64,000 nt of DNA, from NCBI GenBank assembly GCA_029298735.1, contig JANSLP010000011.1, positions 124,001 through 188,000 of the forward strand, given 5' to 3'. The translations under genes were made by a program, and so were the position numbers. The notes beneath the pieces are model-generated. The model was given only the letters and a program-made list of their open reading frames with translations. It ran no database searches and was not told the origin of the DNA. This DNA is from Ophiostoma sp. CBS 140.51 (lineage: Eukaryota; Ascomycota; Sordariomycetes; Ophiostomatales; Ophiostomataceae). Shown here piece by piece: positions 1 through 10,958 of the stretch (its first letter is position 1; each line of letters begins with the position of its first letter).

Positions 1-872
1 TTCTTTTCTAGCCATCAACTTTCTCGTGCGTTTCTCTCGTCACCCTGCCGTTTCTCTTACGACGACTTCCCTGGCCTGGACCCTTTTCTTTTGCATCAAA
101 GGCCCACACATCACGTCGACTCTTCTCCTATCGTCTTTCCTTTCGCAGTCTCTTCTCTCTCGCCTCATCCCATCTCTCTCGTCACTGCCGCCTTTTGTCC
201 TCCGCCCTCCGCGTTCTTTTATCAATCCTTCTCACCACCCACAGTCGCCTCCTCCTGCGATCGATCTTTGTTTCTCACGATCCGCCTTGCCGTGTAACCC
301 TCGCTTTTTCTCCCGCCTCTCTCTCTCTCACGCTCTCTCACTCGCTCTCGTTCTCTTCTCTCTACCTGGGTCGCTCCCTCCCAGCTCCTTGTTTTCTCTT
401 CCGGTCTCCCCCAAGTCGTACAGTTGTATATCCTTTGTACGTCCTCCTGTCTCTCCTGGCGCCTGGCACTGGGCCTCCTTGTGTTCCTTGTGTTCCTTGC
501 CCTCCGTACACGTTGTACTCCTCGCTCCTGGTCCTCCTTGTGCTCAGTGCCCTTCTCTTCTTCTCCTTCTCGTCTGCTCTGTTGTCATCGTTCTCGCCTC
601 TTCGCCTTTTCGCCTCCTCACTTTCTCATCTTCTCTCAACCTTACCTCATGGTATCTCGCCAAGTGTCTCGTCTCGTCAACATCAACGTCACTCTTCACC
701 AATAACAATTGTGGCAAGTTCGACCTACAACAAATACATCGAATGGACCGACAGCGATAGCATGGCCAAGTAGTGCCAACATCCACCGGATCGGGCTGCC
801 CGACATCAACGACAGCTTGCTGTTGTCGTGAGGCCGTGGAGGTCTCGGTCATCCCCCCAATCACATAGAGGG
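1..872 (+). promoter_or_regulatory. Pyrimidine-rich leader with three uORFs upstream of the 873-3899 gene
   Basis: The first ~650 bases are strongly C/T-rich on the plus strand, as in fungal promoter and 5' leader DNA, and hold no convincing gene. Three short ATG-initiated uORFs lie just before the main ORF: 649-705 (18 codons plus stop), 743-760 (5 codons plus stop) and 762-773 (3 codons plus stop). All terminate before the main ATG at 873. If the transcript starts upstream of 649 they could restrain translation. An upstream coding exon beyond the window edge cannot be excluded. Confidence 0.5.
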
Positions 873-3800
873 ATGTTCCGACAACCGCCCGGCTCAGGAC
901 AGCCGCCGCCGCTGCCGCCCGATTACTATGAGGGCAGTGGCCGCGGCGGCGACCTCGACAACAGGAACATTCACCGCAGCATACCAATAAACAGCGACAC
1001 CGACAGGAGCAACAACGACCCAGGAGCCGCAATTGAGGCCATCGATGCCATCGACGCCATTGAAGTCGACGATGCACCTTCAATACCGTCATCCTTCGCC
1101 TTACTCTCAGCATTGCGGCAACAGAACCTGCGAACATGGCCGCGTCAACGACGACGCGACTCTAAATCGCCACGACCAGCCGTAAAGTCGCAGCAGTCGC
1201 AACCGCAACCGCAATCTCAATCACAATCACAGACACATCAGCAACAACAACCTCTCGCCTCATCATCTTCTACCTCACTCCACCAACCTACGCCCATCCC
1301 ACCAGATGTCGTATTACCACCACCCTTCCACTCGCCACTCTCGTCTTTGCTTGCTCTGCCACCAGTAAGCTCCGCCTTCTTGCACCACCGGTCCCGGGAT
1401 ACGAAGCGGCCGAAGCAGCCACGCCAACGGCGACGGATGCCGTATCCGCTCAACGCCAACGCACAGGAACGCTCACCATCTCATTCGCCGCCACTACTAC
1501 CGTCACCGCCGCCATCAGCACCATCCGTCTCGGAAACGCCCAGAGATGTCGAACAGCTCGCCGGAGAGTTTAGTCGACAGCAACTCGAACGTACGACGAC
1601 ATCAGGCATCCGAAGCACCGGCGACAGTATCAGCATCAGCGGCAGTGGAAGCGGCAGCGGCTTTAGCAGTGGCCCCGTAAGCCGAAACGGGAGTCGACAT
1701 GGAAGCCGAAACGGGAGTCGACATGGAAGCCGATATGGAGACGCCTTTGCCAACTTCAGTCCCGCCATGGCTGAGTTCCGCTTACGACGCGGCGGCAACG
1801 AACCTGTCATGGATCTCGAAGTCGACATGGACCAGGAAAGCCGTAACGACGACGGCGACTGCCAAATACGCCCACGTTCGCCATTACCGCCATTTGCGTC
1901 GGCCTCCCAGTTCGGACCATCGTCTTCGTATGCAGACAGTATTGATATCGAAACCGGTCCCGCTGTGCCGATGGGCCTGCAACGTATGCGGATGCGCCAG
2001 GTGGCTCTGGCCGATGCCAGCGTACGCCATCTCGATCTTGGTCTCAAACCGTTCCCTCGCCAATTGAGCCCAGAGACCGACGCGTCTCAGGATCCGCAGC
2101 CTCCGCCGGTGGCACCTGTAACGGAAACAGCACAGCCACCAGTATCGGCACCAGACACGGCGCCAACGATACAGGCACCGACACCAGCACCAGCACCGGC
2201 ACCAGCTCCCGTGGTAGCATCGACCGGACTGGCAGCGTTGGCAGCAGCAGAATCCATCGAAGTTGGCGACGACGAACTGGCTCCGCTGCCAATGGAGTCC
2301 ATGGCCATGATGGCCCCGTACCCGCAACGCAATTTCCACCTCCACTCTCACTCTTATTCACGCTCCTACCACTCGCAAGCCATGTCCTACTCTCGCTCCC
2401 TCCCGCACTCTCGCCCTCACTCTCGCCAACTATCAATATCATCTCGGGGCGGTGCACCGTCATCCCGTTGTCTGCCATTGTCCCCTGAAGCCCTTGCTAT
2501 GCCTCATCTGCCTCCCTTGCACAACGATGTTCCGTCGTCTGGCTACGACATGCAAGGATGGCTGAGCTCTAGCAGCACCGTTGAAGCTGCAGCATCACTG
2601 ACCACGGGTACAATCGACAACTGCAGCCAGGCATGTTCTACGGATGGAGGTGTAGTAAAGAACGACACTTCCGTTACACCTCATCAAACTACGGGTAATG
2701 TCACTGAGGGTGTGCTCCCCAACACCGACAACCGTAGCGACCGCCCATCCACGGAAGCATCTTCGACAAAGGCACTATCTTTGGCCAGCGAACGCCGGCA
2801 GCAAAGCAAGCAATTTTACACTGCCTACCTCCAGCCGCACCAGTTCCCCTGCCTCCATGACAACACCGGTACCGTGCCCAACCCGCCTGTCGATATGTTG
2901 GAGGCCGATATGGAAGGTCCCAATACGAGCGGCATCGACGACCGCATCGCCACCATCCCGGAGGAGGCCGACGCCATGGCGACCGCCACAGCCACACCTA
3001 CGCCCGCATCAGGCTCTGGTTCCGGCTCGGCCACGGCATCCCATGCGACCAACCAGGACAGTACCGAGACGACCACCCAATACATGATTCCTTCGCAACG
3101 CGTCCGCCTGATCCAGATGGCCATGGCCCGTGAAGCCGAACGCATTCGGTCAGAGAGCTCGGCCTACGGCAGCTCGGCAAACGGATCGGCCGTCATTGCG
3201 TCCGAGGATCAGATGGATGTGGAGATGGCCGATCCAACCGCCATTGAGGCCTCTGGTGCACTGTCTGCACTCGGATCTAGTGTTGTCGATGGTTCGCTCA
3301 TTGGATCACTGCCACCGCTCTGGGGCCCTGATCAGCCCAGTGACATTCGCAAGTACATGGGACCCTTCCGTTACCGTCTATCGTCAGAAGTCGCCATGCG
3401 CTGCACCAACCTCGTGCACAGCAAACCGCGCATGCGCCGGCGGAGACAGCCCGGTGAGGGCAGCGAGACCGCGACCACCAACGACGGCGGAAGCAGCCTC
3501 CGGAGTGGCAGCCACAAAGATGGTGGCAGCAGTCGGCACAGCGAACGGCGCAGCGAGCGACGCCGGGAGCGTCACCGTGAACGTGCTCGAGAGCGTGAAG
3601 AGCGGGACTCGAATCGGGACCCGAACCAATCTCGTGAGAGCCGCGAGAGGCCTAGCAGGGCGAGTCGACACCGCGAGCAGCATGCCCGTCTGATCACGGT
3701 CCACGCCGAGTCCCAAAAGCATGCCATCTCTCCAACTCAACCCTCGCCGCCGCCCGATCCGCTGATGCCTCCAGTTCCCGATCCAGCTCTGATGCAGGTT

Positions 3801-3899
3801 GAATATCAACAGCCGACAACAACAACGGAACAACAACCACTACCTGAGTGGAGACCGCCCGTTCCCGAACCGATTGATGCCGCCACCGAAATGTCGTGA
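873..3899 (+). CDS. Low-complexity Ser/Pro/Arg-rich protein of unknown function
   Basis: An uninterrupted frame of about 1008 codons. The frame is open from 828, but that codon is GTG, so the first ATG (873) is the likely start. I do not recognise a family. The protein is mostly disordered: a Gln/Ser-rich stretch near residues 110-140, a Gly/Ser run, an NGSRHGSR repeat encoded by a 24-bp DNA duplication around 1680-1735, Pro-Ala repeats near 2180, and Thr/Ala-rich DNA near 2980. A more ordered-looking block follows at about 3340-3450 (YMGPFRYRLSSEVAMRC, then a basic RMRRRRQ). The C-terminal part is very basic and Arg/Glu-rich (RERHRERAREREERD), resembling RS/RE-type nuclear proteins. The 1000-codon length without stops and the GC-rich third positions support a real gene. 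Function is unknown; a nuclear role is only inferred from the basic tail. Confidence 0.65.
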   Translation: MFRQPPGSGQPPPLPPDYYEGSGRGGDLDNRNIHRSIPINSDTDRSNNDPGAAIEAIDAIDAIEVDDAPSIPSSFALLSALRQQNLRTWPRQRRRDSKSPRPAVKSQQSQPQPQSQSQSQTHQQQQPLASSSSTSLHQPTPIPPDVVLPPPFHSPLSSLLALPPVSSAFLHHRSRDTKRPKQPRQRRRMPYPLNANAQERSPSHSPPLLPSPPPSAPSVSETPRDVEQLAGEFSRQQLERTTTSGIRSTGDSISISGSGSGSGFSSGPVSRNGSRHGSRNGSRHGSRYGDAFANFSPAMAEFRLRRGGNEPVMDLEVDMDQESRNDDGDCQIRPRSPLPPFASASQFGPSSSYADSIDIETGPAVPMGLQRMRMRQVALADASVRHLDLGLKPFPRQLSPETDASQDPQPPPVAPVTETAQPPVSAPDTAPTIQAPTPAPAPAPAPVVASTGLAALAAAESIEVGDDELAPLPMESMAMMAPYPQRNFHLHSHSYSRSYHSQAMSYSRSLPHSRPHSRQLSISSRGGAPSSRCLPLSPEALAMPHLPPLHNDVPSSGYDMQGWLSSSSTVEAAASLTTGTIDNCSQACSTDGGVVKNDTSVTPHQTTGNVTEGVLPNTDNRSDRPSTEASSTKALSLASERRQQSKQFYTAYLQPHQFPCLHDNTGTVPNPPVDMLEADMEGPNTSGIDDRIATIPEEADAMATATATPTPASGSGSGSATASHATNQDSTETTTQYMIPSQRVRLIQMAMAREAERIRSESSAYGSSANGSAVIASEDQMDVEMADPTAIEASGALSALGSSVVDGSLIGSLPPLWGPDQPSDIRKYMGPFRYRLSSEVAMRCTNLVHSKPRMRRRRQPGEGSETATTNDGGSSLRSGSHKDGGSSRHSERRSERRRERHRERAREREERDSNRDPNQSRESRERPSRASRHREQHARLITVHAESQKHAISPTQPSPPPDPLMPPVPDPALMQVEYQQPTTTTEQQPLPEWRPPVPEPIDAATEMS

Positions 3900-4365
3900 T
3901 CACAACATTAATTGACCTCGACATTCACACTTTGCATCCTATTTACCTTATTTGCCTCACGACCACGACAGTCTAGTGTTTCTCATCTTTTTGTCACGAC
4001 CACTATATCCCTATTAGACGCACACAAACAACAGCATTAACTTTCTTTTTTATTTCAGTTACTTACATCTTCATTTACACTCGTGGGTACCTATTCTGGA
4101 TTGCTTGGGTACATTTTTGGGATTCTTTCTAGAACATGTGTTTTGCCACATTGCTTTAGTTACTACTTTTCGACCAGGCGTTTTTTTATTCGGCACGCCC
4201 TGCTTTGTTTCTTGTTTTTCTTTTGATCTTGTTCTTTCTCTCGCATGGGACGATACCCTTTTCTTTTCCATGCACGCATCTTTTTACTTGTTCTTTTGTT
4301 ATACTACTCTTCTTTCGGGGCTTTTCTTTTGTTGTCTTTTAGCCTGGGTCATCTTTCAGTGTCTT

Positions 4366-4401
4366 CTTGGGTCTCTTGGGTCTCTTGGGTCTCTTGGGTC
4401 T
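4366..4401. repeat. 9-bp tandem repeat (CTTGGGTCT)4
   Basis: Four perfect head-to-tail copies of CTTGGGTCT, followed by degenerate T-rich sequence. It lies in the spacer downstream of the 873-3899 gene and is a plausible length-variable minisatellite. Confidence 0.85.
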
Positions 4402-7400
4402 CTTTTTGTTCTCTTGGGTAACGGTCTTGGAATAGCTGGGACAGGGCTCTTGGGGGAATGGGGGGAAAAGGATACAAAAAGCTCATCATGGTCTCTTCCC
4501 TTTATCTTTTTCTAGAAGAAAAGGACAATTGGGAAACCCAGGAAAAGAATGGCGTTTTACGGCGAGGGAAGGACTCTCACAGTCACAACACCAGCAATTT
4601 GCAGCATCTTCAATAATACCAAAGCCTCACATCCTATATCAGCACATACATACCTACCTGTGACTCTACATACTGACCTACAGAATAAAACCGATAAGAA
4701 GCCCTGACCTTTTATCATCGAATTTTTTAGCTCGATTCTTGTCAACTGCCCAGCTTCATCACTGACATGGGTCAATGTCTGGCAGTCCGCGGCGAAACGA
4801 GGACGACAGAGACCAAGTCACAAAATAGCCCTACTCGTGCGTGTGCCAGTAGTCACGATGCACAGCAAGACTGCATTCACCCATATCTTGGGGCCATCTA
4901 CTGCGGGATTACCATAGCCATACGACTCGATAACATCATCCATGTCAACCATATCTGCGAGACGACCGCGGACACCCCGACGCCCAGCGACGAGCAGCCT
5001 TCGATGCATAGAAAGCACGGCGATGACGGTGGTGGTGGCACTCGGAGAAGTCCGAATGGGCATTGTAGTGATTGTACCGATTTATTAGGGTATGTCGGTG
5101 CAGGCGGATGGGCGTGACGGTTGAGGAAGGTGCCCTATTGGTGGCGGCCATCCAGTGTCGTCCAGCACTACCCAGCACGACCCAAGCACCAGCCATCTGG
5201 TCTGTGCTGCTGAGACCCAAGGTCACTGTCTATTCTTGTCTATTCCTGTCTTTCGCAGTGCTCACTTCTGGCCTTGTCGATCCGGATTACACCTTCACCT
5301 ACGTCTTCTTCTCCGGGCTTCCTGATAGGGACGGGCACGAGAACGTATGCGGTCCGGCCACGCCGGAGTATACAGGCATAATACCTGAATCAGGAGAAGC
5401 TGGTCAGTGCTCACATGAAGGCTGTACAGGACTGGCCCAGGACTGGCCGATGCAGGTCAAGTCGTAAGGCTTGCCATGGGCTGGCTGCATGGCTGGTTCA
5501 GGACAGGGGAAACACAACCCGCAAGGGGGGCGCAGGGAGCAAACATGCAGAGGTCAGAGGCTGGCTTGGTATCGGCAGTTGCGTCATTGGAGTTCGTTTC
5601 CATGGTACGTCTGTCAACCATCTTCTTTTTTCTACATTCTACAGGGTACACTTTCTATTCTTGTCCACCCACCTCACTGCTGGACATAAACACAGCATAC
5701 ACACTGGTACACTCGACAGCTCACGTACACAGCTTTTTCTCGCTTGTGTCTCCTCTTCCATACGAACAGGACAAAACGTGGAGTCCAAAGTGTGTTGTTC
5801 CCCCTCCTTCCTTCTCGCTTCGTAGTTCGTGCAGGAGTGTTCTCTGTGTCCTATTGGTTTACTGCCTCTCGCCTTTTCTGTTGCTCACCTGTTCATTCTG
5901 TTTCTGACTGTCTGCCTGGTTGACTTGCCTCTTACCCTCTTCCCTCTTTCCTCCATCTTTTTGTAAAGCTGGGTTTATTCCACGTTGGGAATAGTGCCGG
6001 GCGGCCATGTGTTGGAAGGGCAGTTAGACGAGAAGGGGAAGATGAGAGACAGAAAACATACAAAGTACTTGTCTAATACGAACAAGAGGACTCCAGGATA
6101 ATAGACTGTATCTCGATAAGCCCTATTGGCAAGGGAGGGTATATTGCCTTGTCTATGAACGCCTGGAAAACGGCCAGGGACGAGGTACAGGACGGTATAA
6201 GCGGGAAGGTAGCTGCAATAAGAGTCCCAGTTCATGCACAGCAAGCATGAGTGCCGTGACCATAAGAAACAGAAGAATGGGCACAGAAGGGGAAAGGAAG
6301 GGGGAGAAGAGGGACAGGAGATCAGAAGGCGGCCAAGAATGGAAGGATGAGAACTAAAAGGGTGGAGAAGGAAAAAGGAAGGAAAACGGAAAAGGCCAAG
6401 GAACAGGGGTCGTCGGAGATCAACAAAGAAAAATAAAGAAGAAAAAGAAGGTGGTGGAGGAGAATAACAAAGAAAGGCAGGGACATGGCAAAGAAAGAGA
6501 TGCATGGCTGTGGAGAGAGAAGAAGAGTGTCGCAATCAAGCAACAGAAGAGACAGGGCCAACAAGCCAAAAATAACAAGAAACGATCCACCGCCAGGCTG
6601 TGCCCCTCGTGGGAAGACGCAAAAAAGACAAAAAAATGCCATGCATGAAGTAGAATAGAGGATAGAAAACAGGAAAGTGAGAGAGAAAAAGTGGTGTGGG
6701 TGGATCACGAAGAAGATCAAAATGGACTGGACAAGAAAACAAAAGGACAGAATGGGTAGCAGTGAAGTGGTATTCAGCAGCATTCAATAGCGTTGAGTGG
6801 TCGTGGGACCACAGGACCATATCCACAAGCCTCCCTTTCTTCTTGTGGCCGCAAGCTTAATTCGTTCCAGAAGGAGGCGTAGAAGTGATTTTCGTCAGGG
6901 GAGTGGAAAAAATCAAAGTGGTGGAGGGGAACGGGAAGGAGAAAAGAAGGAAAGAAAGAAAACGGTAGTCATATTTCAAAAATCACTTATCAATTAATCA
7001 AAATCAATCCGAGTCAATGTCAAACGGCAGTCGTTCTTTTTCTGTGCCTCCTATTCCTGGGGTATGTCTTACAGCCATGCGGACTGTCTTTCCTTTCCTG
7101 GCCGCGATCGTAACGGCTATTAACTGGATCTGTGTCTGTCCGTTTGAGTCTTTGCTTCTTTCTTTATTTCTTCCTTTCTCGTCCCTTTTTTTCTTGCCAC
7201 AAAAATTATGTGCTGGCGGTTAAGTCCCTGGATAGAAGGAGCAGCATTCGTGTGCCTCGCTTCTCTGTAATCTCTACGCATTTGCGTTCATGCAGCTTGT
7301 CTTTTTGTTCAGTATTTTTTTTTTCTTGTAGCTCTCTATTCTTGTCACAGTGCATCCATCTGCAAGCCACATCTCCAACCTCGTATTTTACATGGGATGG

Positions 7401-10400
7401 GAGAAGAATATGCACAAAATAGGGAACACCGGGCCAACCTCTCCTCCTCCCCGACCACCTGGTTACCCTCTTACGGATATCCACGGACAACGGATGACTG
7501 ACAACAGTCATCGGCAAACACACTTCCAACAGAGAATTGCAGCTGCATCTGCATCTGCATCTGCACCAGGCCCAGTATGGACCCGCGTTTGGTCATTGCC
7601 CAGCTCACAGCCAACAGAGAGACAGAGTCAGAATGACAGAGACGACTCTAAAATTATAATCCCTGCATGGCAAAAGAAAGCAGAAAGAGAGCAGAAAGAA
7701 AAGCAGAAGAAGAAAAAGAAAGCAAGTCTGGCAGCTCGGTCACGAACGACTTGTCTCTGTACCCGAGGACTTGTTGCTCTTGTGTGTGTTTCCTACAAGG
7801 AGTGGAAAACAAAGAGAGACAGGGAAGGCGGAAGAGAGAAGTTGGAAAAGAGATATTGGAAGATGGATATGGAAGATTGATGTGGAAGATGACATGTGAG
7901 AAGAGGAGAGAAGAGGCAAATAGTAAAGAAAGGAAAGAAACGGTCACATTGCAGAAAAATCAGAAATAAGAGACACAAAGATAGAGAGCACTTGAGAAAG
8001 AACAGGGGAGAAGACGGGAGAGTGACGAGAGTGAAAGAACGAACACATGGCAGAGCCGGTGGGCAAAGACTAGAATATTCTGTAAATCATGGGAAATTGA
8101 TCGTAGACTCGGTGTATTTCATATTCCGTTTACACATAATGAAAGTGCCTCTATTAGTGATCTCTCTCGCTATGAGTTTGTTTAGATAGATACATCTGTG
8201 CAAGACTAACCACGTCTTGAAAGCTAGTCATAGTGATTCGGATATGTTTACTCTATAGATTTCCATCTACCGGGCCCGATTTCGATTTCGATTTCGATTT
8301 GCCATTATCCGCAAGGGAGACGGTGAGAGTTGTAAACTCTTGTTTACTGTTGTCAACTGCTGTCTGTTGTTGATTCGGCAGCAACTGGTATCTACGGCCG
8401 TAGTTCGATTCATGTGGAAGTGGACGAGTCAGTAGTCGACAAAGGTAAGGGGCATTATGACGGACAAAGTATTAGTTCCAAAGATCGAAAATGGACGGCC
8501 TTTCAGGGCGCGCAAGATCGAGACTTGTTTTGACAAAAGGCGGTGCACTAGAGCTGTTAAACTCGACAAAACGATAGAATGACAGAACGCCATTTGCCAA
8601 CGTTCGATTGCCACTTGCACACTATCAACAGTCTTAACGGTCAACAGTCGAGTAGTTAGCAGCTACAAAGTGCAAGGTGGTTGGTGGCCATGTTGGTTTG
8701 GCAGCTCGAGGTCATTTGATCCTACTGTCGAGTCCTGTTCGCCCCCTGTCCCTGTCGAGTGTGTCTGCTTGTCTACTTGCCTGCTTGTTTCCTTCTTCGT
8801 GTCCTCCCTTATTGCATCAAGAAAAGCTGGGCGAACAGCGGACAGTACGGACAGGACGGATAATCATGGGCAAGGGCATGGGAAAGATAGTCAATAGTCG
8901 TTCCTGTTGGTGCACTAAAAGGATTCGCATCTCCGGATCTTGTCCCGTTTTGGTTTGGCAGCCACGGAGGTAAGTTGGTTGTCAAATCAGTAGTATCAGT
9001 CGTGACAAGAGGCAAAAAAGAACCAGGGCGCAAAATGAGGGCACAGAACGTTAGACGTATTGGACGACAGCCTGTAGGGCAGGACAAAATAGTATTGGTG
9101 CTGTCTTGTCTGTCTGTTGGTTCTGACAGGATAGTTGCACTCTGGCACATTGGGGGTGGCGGAGGTCAAGTTTGGCGTCTGTCGAGGCTGTCGACTGGTC
9201 GAGCTAAGAATCGTTTTACAGGGGTACACTATCCGAAAGAGCGGGGTGGCGAGCACATGGTGATGATGAAGGCAATGAAGGTAAAGAAAGAAGAAAAGAA
9301 GGAAAGAAGAGAAAGAAAGAAGAACTAAAAAGAGGAGGCAAAAGACACAAGGCAAACAATAGTGCAAAGACCACGTTTTGTGTTTCGTGCTATTCTGTTC
9401 TTACCTTTCTTTCCCCAGTCTTTTTTTCTCTTTTTGTCTCTTTAACCTTCTTATTTACCTTCCTTTAACTTCATTCCTTCTGCAGATCATCGTGGTGGAA
9501 ATGGTGGCCGTGTGGTGGTCTGCTCGAGATAGGGCCAAAAGAAGGGCCAAAAATGGGCCGGCCTTTGGTGTGCAAATTTGACGGCGTCAAAAGTCAAAAA
9601 AGTAGGGTGAAAAGGTTAAGCCAAAGTACATCACATCGCCGTCGATCTTCAAGGCTTAGGCCTGGGGTTAGACATGGGGTAAGTTAGGCCGGCCAGGATG
9701 TTCTCCTAGGTCAGTTCGCGTTGTAAATCTCTTAGGAAATTTCCCCAGCTGCCACAACATCATTCATCATCGGCCACGAGCAAAGGGGGCGCCAACTTTT
9801 TGTCGTCCGCTCAAATCAAGGGGACCAAAGTCCGGAATAAACATTAACTGAGCATCAACAGTCATCTCTCAACCGTTGAGGCTATTACGACATGACTAGC
9901 CCGTCCAACGACGTCGTCGAGTCATCTCATCGGAGGCAGAAGATTGCTCAAAAGGGTAGATGGACGGCCGTCTGCTGAAAATGGACATGATTAGAGTTAA
10001 AAATGGAGATGGAGATGGCCATGCAGATGTCGGTTTGTTTTCCATCTCGCTCATTCCCCGTTCGTGTCACCATCATCCTTTTCTTCCTCTGTCCCTTTTT
10101 GACTATTTCCTCAACTGCCCGCTGCATCAAGAATCAACAAGGAAATACTCCGTACTCCGTCGAGGACTACGCCGTTGACGAGTAAGATGAAAAGCCGTTC
10201 GCATGTGTGAATTGGGAAAGTATCTGGGCCGCTCTTCAACACAGTGTTCTCTTTTCTTTCCTCTTTTCTTTTTTCTTTTCCCTTCCCTCCCAACGTATCT
10301 GTTCATACATCTTTTTCCAGAAACTTGCCCCAATACTACACTGTCGTATCTCCTGCTCCCAGCTGCTCAGCTGGCATGCAGGGGCCTGTGCCCGGCGATG

Positions 10401-10870
10401 CACCACACACCTTCACGACATTGATGAGTGTGCTCCGGATATACGACGTTATTTTTGCTGGGTTTTCGTGTCCGAGATTCTGGTGGACGGCCGTATGTCA
10501 ATACCATATTCTCGTTGTTGTGCTCAGGAGCCTTTCCTCCCGTGCTTTCTTTTGCTTCTGTTTGGGTGTCTCTTTTGGGCGTGTCCTTTGGCTTTTTTTG
10601 CCTGCTTCTGCCCCCAATCACACATTCCTTGCACCAAATTATTCTCACCGCTTCGTTGTGGTGCAATCGAGAGTTGCGTGGTCATCTTATCTGTGGATTG
10701 GGGGGTGAACATGAACTTGCTTTTTCTTCTTTTTGCTCCATGTCTCCTTTTTTGTTATTGTAAATTTGTTCTGTTCTCCTTCTCCATCTTCTCTCTTTCA
10801 TCCGACTCCTCCGTCGTTCTTGGCTCTAGTCTGTTCTCCTCGTGTTTCCCTGTTGTTTTTCTGTTGCCTC

Positions 10871-10958
10871 GTTTTATCGTTTTATCGTTTTATCGTTTTA
10901 TCGTTTTATCGTTTTATCGTTTTATCGTTTTATCGTTTTATCGTTTTATCGTTTTATC
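10871..10958. repeat. Octamer tandem array (GTTTTATC)11
   Basis: Eleven perfect copies of GTTTTATC occupy exactly 88 bases, followed by two degenerate copies (ATTGTATC, ATTTTACC). Because 8 is not a multiple of 3, all three frames read the same cycling peptide, which explains the spurious ORFs here. It lies about 2.6 kb upstream of the WetA-like start codon. A polymorphic locus is likely. Confidence 0.95.

Noticed and set aside
26..773. Overlapping long frames at the window start
   Set aside because: All are Ser/Leu/Pro-rich readings of the same C/T-rich tract in different frames, the pattern of skewed DNA and not of a gene.
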